NCBI GenBank assembly: GCA_903856875.1
Contig: CAIODE010000230.1
Location: 1 to 6,205, forward strand
Source: an uncultured Burkholderiales bacterium
Lineage (GTDB): Bacteria > Pseudomonadota > Gammaproteobacteria > Burkholderiales > Burkholderiaceae_C
Length of the DNA: 6,205 nucleotides
Direction: 5' to 3'
The notes under the pieces are model-generated. The model made no database searches. It saw nothing but the letters and a program-made list of their open reading frames with translations, and was not told the DNA's origin. Positions within the stretch are counted from its first letter, which is position 1; each line of letters begins with the position of its first letter. Positions 4,215-6,205 of the stretch are shown here, piece by piece. The translations under genes and the position numbers were made by a program.

Positions 4215-6205
4215 TTAAAATTTCAAATTTGCGCCAATTGTGATAAATCGTCCAATTGCGTCATAAGTGGATGGAAATGTATTTCCACCATTGGTAGAAG
4301 TCGTTGCAATGGTGTTGCCAACAAGGGGAGGCTGCTTGTTGAAAGCGTTGTTCACACTCAGATTGAGGCGAAGCATTTTGCTGTAATTCCAAGCGCCACT
4401 TAAATCAACGTAGTTGTATGAAGGCACCTTAGAGTAGGCTTCAACCCAAGTGCCGCTACCTGGCTCAACTTGTAAGGAGCTCATGTGGCGCAAGTTGTAG
4501 CCCAGTTTGTAGTCTCCAAAACTCCAAACTGTTCTTTGATTGAATTTGTTAGCAAAATTTGCAACGCCACATGCATTGCTGTAAAAACCTTTGCAATCTC
4601 TGCGCAAAGAGGTGGCAGTGGGTTGGAAGGCGTTGTCGCCAACGGTGTTGTAATTGAAGTTGACATCCAACTTGCCCAGATTGGGTGCAAAGCCAAGATC
4701 CTTCAAAGAAACGCTGTAGCCTAAATTGAGATCATAGCCGCTGATCCACAATTTACCTTGATTGGATTGTCCTGTGAACACACCTTTAGAGTCGACGCCG
4801 TTCAATGTGCCATTCAAGGTATTGCGATACACCATTGCACAAGATGCGTTGTACTCAAAAGTAGGATTGAACTTGCTGCTGTAGCACTGATCTAAGATGT
4901 CTGTGGTTGAGGGGCTAGAAATTGCATCAGTCACATTGATGCGGTAATAGTCAACAGCGACCACTAAATTTTTAACATCGGCAGGCTCAAATACAAAACC
5001 CAAGGTGGTTGTTTTGGCTTTCTCAGGGCCTAAGTTTGGATTGCCACCACCTAGTTGGTTAATTTGTCCTGACGATGGTGCTGCTAAGTTGCCAACCAGT
5101 GTTGCAGGAACACCTGTCTTGGCGCAAAGGGCTGACAAAGTACCTGGCTTTGATGCATCGGCAACATTGATGCTTCCCAATTGGCAAGGATCGACCGACA
5201 AATTGGAGAGGCCACTGACCTGGGGTGCAAAGAGTTCATTCACGTTCGGTGCGCGAGTGGCATTCTGCAACATGCCCCTGAATCTAAGGCCCTTCATGGG
5301 CGCCCATTCGGCGCCAAATTTATTGGTACCGTAGTTGGTTGAACTGGTTGTTGAAAACTGAGTTTGACGCACGCCAGCTTCCAAAGCCAAGTTATGAATC
5401 ATGGGTTGGTTCTGAATGAGGGGAATTTGAGCTTCAGCAAAAACCTCATTGAGTTTCAATGTGCCGCTGCGGTCTGGTGTCGGTGCGCCTGTTCCGAGAA
5501 CCTCACTTTGAATTTGTGAGGCGCCATCAGAAGAGTTGCTTGCAGTGACTGTTCGTTTCTCAAGACCGAAAGCTAAATTAACTGGATTTTTAGCCAAAGG
5601 ACTCTTCAAGCCAGCCACTTCGCCAGTGGTAGAAAAGGACGCCACATCTTGCTTGACCTTTTGACGGACGATGGCACTGAGATTGACGAAATCCAACATC
5701 TTCTGTGTGATCGTTCCATCGGCGCCAAACAAGTTGATGGGCACGCAACCATTGGCAGGATTGACACACGTCTTTCCATCCAATGAGTTAACGGCTTGTT
5801 GCACTTTAGACAATGAGCCCCAGTTTCTTCTGACTTGGTCTTGATCAGCTTGGCCAGATGTGAAGTAGGTATCGTAAGTCCAACCACCAAAGAAGTCGCC
5901 ACGCGAACCGACAGTGGTTTGGAATGTGTCATTGCCAAAATCTTGATACCGTGGGCCCAACTCCGTGAACCTTCGGCTGACGGTCATTGGGACCATGGTT
6001 GAATTGCCAACCACGCAATTGGCGGCAGCGATGCCACGTGCAGAACAAATTTGAGCACGCGCTGCATCAGTTAAGAAAGGACTGCCAATGGGGATGTTGA
6101 AGGAATTACCAAAAGTGCCACTGGCAGCCAACTGGGCATTCACATCGGTGTGTGTATAAAAAACCTGTGCATAAGGCTTGATGTAATCATTGATTGTGTA
6201 ATTGG
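4215..6205 (-). CDS. TonB-dependent outer-membrane receptor, C-terminal 662 residues (start beyond right edge)
   Basis: This is the beta-barrel part of a TonB-dependent receptor, which imports a scarce ligand across the outer membrane using TonB/ExbBD energy. The frame stays open through the right edge, so the ATG at 6143 is internal: 20 residues in frame precede it, reading NYTINDYIKPYAQVFYTHTD, a plausible barrel strand. Numbering from that internal Met, family marks are CVNPANGCVPINLFG (126-140), RFRGMLQNATRAPNVNELF (287-305), LGPEKAKTTTLGF (371-383), the near-terminal VNNAFNKQPP (597-606), and a terminal strand ending in Phe (NLKF), as expected for BAM insertion. Ten cysteines occur in close pairs (33/43, 126/133, 320/340, 420/435, 517/525), likely extracellular-loop disulfides. 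The plug and TonB box lie outside the window. These features fit the large (about 900-1000 residue) receptors of Proteobacteria. The ligand is unknown and no ligand-specific neighbour is visible. Confidence 0.93.
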   Translation of the reverse strand, partial: NYTINDYIKPYAQVFYTHTDVNAQLAASGTFGNSFNIPIGSPFLTDAARAQICSARGIAAANCVVGNSTMVPMTVSRRFTELGPRYQDFGNDTFQTTVGSRGDFFGGWTYDTYFTSGQADQDQVRRNWGSLSKVQQAVNSLDGKTCVNPANGCVPINLFGADGTITQKMLDFVNLSAIVRQKVKQDVASFSTTGEVAGLKSPLAKNPVNLAFGLEKRTVTASNSSDGASQIQSEVLGTGAPTPDRSGTLKLNEVFAEAQIPLIQNQPMIHNLALEAGVRQTQFSTTSSTNYGTNKFGAEWAPMKGLRFRGMLQNATRAPNVNELFAPQVSGLSNLSVDPCQLGSINVADASKPGTLSALCAKTGVPATLVGNLAAPSSGQINQLGGGNPNLGPEKAKTTTLGFVFEPADVKNLVVAVDYYRINVTDAISSPSTTDILDQCYSSKFNPTFEYNASCAMVYRNTLNGTLNGVDSKGVFTGQSNQGKLWISGYDLNLGYSVSLKDLGFAPNLGKLDVNFNYNTVGDNAFQPTATSLRRDCKGFYSNACGVANFANKFNQRTVWSFGDYKLGYNLRHMSSLQVEPGSGTWVEAYSKVPSYNYVDLSGAWNYSKMLRLNLSVNNAFNKQPPLVGNTIATTSTNGGNTFPSTYDAIGRFITIGANLKF

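Noticed and set aside
4485..4724. Plus-strand ORF opposite the receptor gene
   Set aside because: It is an antisense shadow of a well-supported receptor reading frame and has no recognisable domain. The other plus-strand ORFs opposite the binding-protein, lyase and receptor genes were rejected for the same reason.
6141..6143. ATG as start of the TonB-dependent receptor
   Set aside because: The frame stays open upstream to the window edge and reads as barrel strand sequence; the plug domain must lie further out.

Overview
The window looks like a piece of a Burkholderiales (Comamonadaceae-like) betaproteobacterial chromosome of moderate GC. This is inferred from two tandem Bug-type periplasmic binding proteins next to an isocitrate-lyase/PEP-mutase family lyase, an arrangement typical of that order, and from a large TonB-dependent receptor. 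No rRNA, tRNA, CRISPR array, transposase or phage gene was recognised.

Layout. Positions 3-179 (+) hold the last 58 codons of an ABC-transporter ATPase of the peptide/nickel (Opp/Dpp) type. It is cut off shortly after its H-loop. It runs head-on into an alpha/beta hydrolase on the minus strand (519-148) that is also cut short, just after its nucleophile elbow. Both homologies end at about 165-173, so a sharp junction lies there. It may be a real rearrangement or an assembly or amplification chimera. A perfect 9-bp hairpin sits directly beside it.

Positions 3440 down to 148 are a compact minus-strand operon. In transcription order it encodes a lyase with the KKCGH active-site loop (2,3-dimethylmalate/methylisocitrate lyase-like), two paralogous Bug/TctC-family solute-binding proteins with Sec signal peptides, and the truncated 3-oxoadipate-enol-lactonase-like hydrolase. 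Gaps between these genes are 28, 20 and 5 bp. The likely theme is capture and breakdown of a carboxylic acid: periplasmic binding, ester or lactone opening, and C-C cleavage to a keto acid. The TctA/TctB membrane partners are absent from the window.

Positions 3441-3739 are a divergent regulatory region. It holds a candidate promoter for each direction, a perfect 6-4-6 palindrome inside the rightward promoter, and related TTCAA half-sites over the leftward promoter. Rightward from 3740 lies a 128-residue cytoplasmic protein of unknown function with a strong ribosome binding site and two copies of a helical repeat. It ends in tandem stops. A bidirectional hairpin terminator follows at 4169-4198.

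Positions 6205 down to 4215 encode the C-terminal 662 residues of a TonB-dependent outer-membrane receptor, convergent with the 128-residue protein gene. Its start and plug domain lie beyond the right edge. It has ten cysteines in five closely spaced pairs.
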